Source: Bacillota bacterium (GTDB lineage Bacteria; Bacillota; Clostridia; Oscillospirales; QAMX01). Taken from it: a DNA stretch of 5,657 nucleotides. How positions within the stretch are numbered: position 1 is the stretch's first letter; the number at the start of each line of letters is the position of its first letter. A model generated the notes under the pieces. The model had not been told where the DNA came from and ran no database searches. It saw nothing but the letters and a program-made list of their open reading frames with translations. Made by a program: the position numbers and the translations under genes. Shown in pieces: positions 5,600-5,657 of the stretch. The DNA is taken from positions 1 through 5,657 of the forward strand of contig JAKPBM010000064.1 of assembly GCA_029778935.1 (NCBI GenBank), written 5' to 3'.

Positions 5600-5608
5600 A
5601 TTACAAAA

Positions 5609-5637
5609 AGTATACCATACCGGGCATATTTTGTAAA
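5609..5637 (-). promoter_or_regulatory. Strong sigma-A promoter upstream of rnj
   Basis: The minus strand reads TTTACA (5637-5632), exactly 17 bases, then TATACT (5614-5609): five of six matches to each consensus hexamer with ideal spacing. Transcription should begin near 5602. It is the best promoter in the window and drives either the RNase J message with a leader of about 270 bases, or a small RNA ending at the terminator at 5401-5438. Confidence 0.8.
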
Positions 5638-5657
5638 GGTACGAAAAATCTCTTACG

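Larger units (their letters stand above)
5401..5602 (-). ncRNA. Structured RNA: RNase J 5' leader or stand-alone small RNA of about 200 nt
   Basis: The limits are the predicted start from the promoter at 5609-5637 and the U-run of the terminator at 5401. Within it I can draw a 5' hairpin (5546-5599), UUUGG/CCAAA around a 4-base loop (5527-5540), GUUC/GAAC (5487-5498), GGAA/UUCC (5441-5453) and the terminator stem. A 7-bp pairing of CGGCCGG (5459-5453) with CCGGCCG (5394-5388) reaches past the terminator. I do not recognise a known riboswitch, T-box, SRP or 6S motif. Open frames that start inside it lack good ribosome binding sites and run through the terminator, so it is treated as non-coding. 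Confidence 0.5.

Noticed and set aside
5338..5601. Minus-strand open frame of 87 codons in the RNase J leader (and a nested one from 5572)
   Set aside because: The start at 5601 would have no ribosome binding site and lie at the RNA 5' end. The 5572 start has only a weak GGGG at 3 bases. Both run through the terminator and resemble no known protein.
5401..5602. Known riboswitch, T-box, 6S or SRP RNA in the RNase J leader
   Set aside because: I saw no T-box AGGGUGGNACCGCG motif, no TPP, FMN, SAM or cyclic-di-GMP core words and no SRP domain. By eye I cannot exclude a rare family; a covariance search would decide.
5601..5630. Plus-strand divergent promoter TTACAA ... CATATT
   Set aside because: The -35 box matches poorly (three of six), and there is no plus-strand gene within the window.

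Overview
All five protein genes in this window read on the minus strand, so transcription runs from high to low coordinates. The DNA is GC-rich. Ribosome binding sites are strong AGGAGG types, intrinsic terminators are clear, and an RNase J gene is present. Together these suggest a GC-rich Gram-positive of the Firmicutes, probably a gut-type Clostridia; this is inference from style, not an identification. I see no mobile element, tRNA, rRNA or CRISPR array.

Reading in the direction of transcription, the window opens with about 320 bases without a convincing protein gene (5330-5657). It carries a near-consensus promoter (TTTACA, 17 bases, TATACT), a large hairpin almost at the predicted RNA 5' end, further small hairpins, and a terminator-like stem with a U-run about 70 bases before the next gene. 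This is either a regulated leader (attenuator) of the RNase J gene or a separate small RNA of about 200 nt. A weaker promoter lies between that terminator and the gene. The complete RNase J gene (3671-5329) follows.

A perfect 14-bp hairpin fills the 61-base gap to a dCTP deaminase gene (3082-3609). No promoter fits between that hairpin and the deaminase ribosome binding site. The deaminase is therefore probably transcribed from upstream, through the hairpin, and is closed by a clean terminator at 3047-3076.

Next comes a gene-free stretch of about 350 bases (2698-3046) with a possible second terminator, a loose repeat pattern of about 36 bases, and a candidate promoter. This promoter starts a three-gene sugar operon: a ThuA-domain protein (1963-2697), a Gfo/Idh/MocA NAD(P)-dependent oxidoreductase (814-1920) and a xylose-isomerase-like TIM-barrel protein that runs off the window (1-782). 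The genes are 42 and 31 bases apart, each with its own ribosome binding site. The combination fits oxidation of a sugar or glycoside followed by isomerisation or cleavage of the keto intermediate; the substrate cannot be read from the sequence.

The window thus joins a nucleic-acid unit (RNA decay and deoxynucleotide supply) to a separate carbohydrate operon. The least ordinary parts are the non-coding ones: the RNase J leader and the RNase J/dcd intergenic hairpin.
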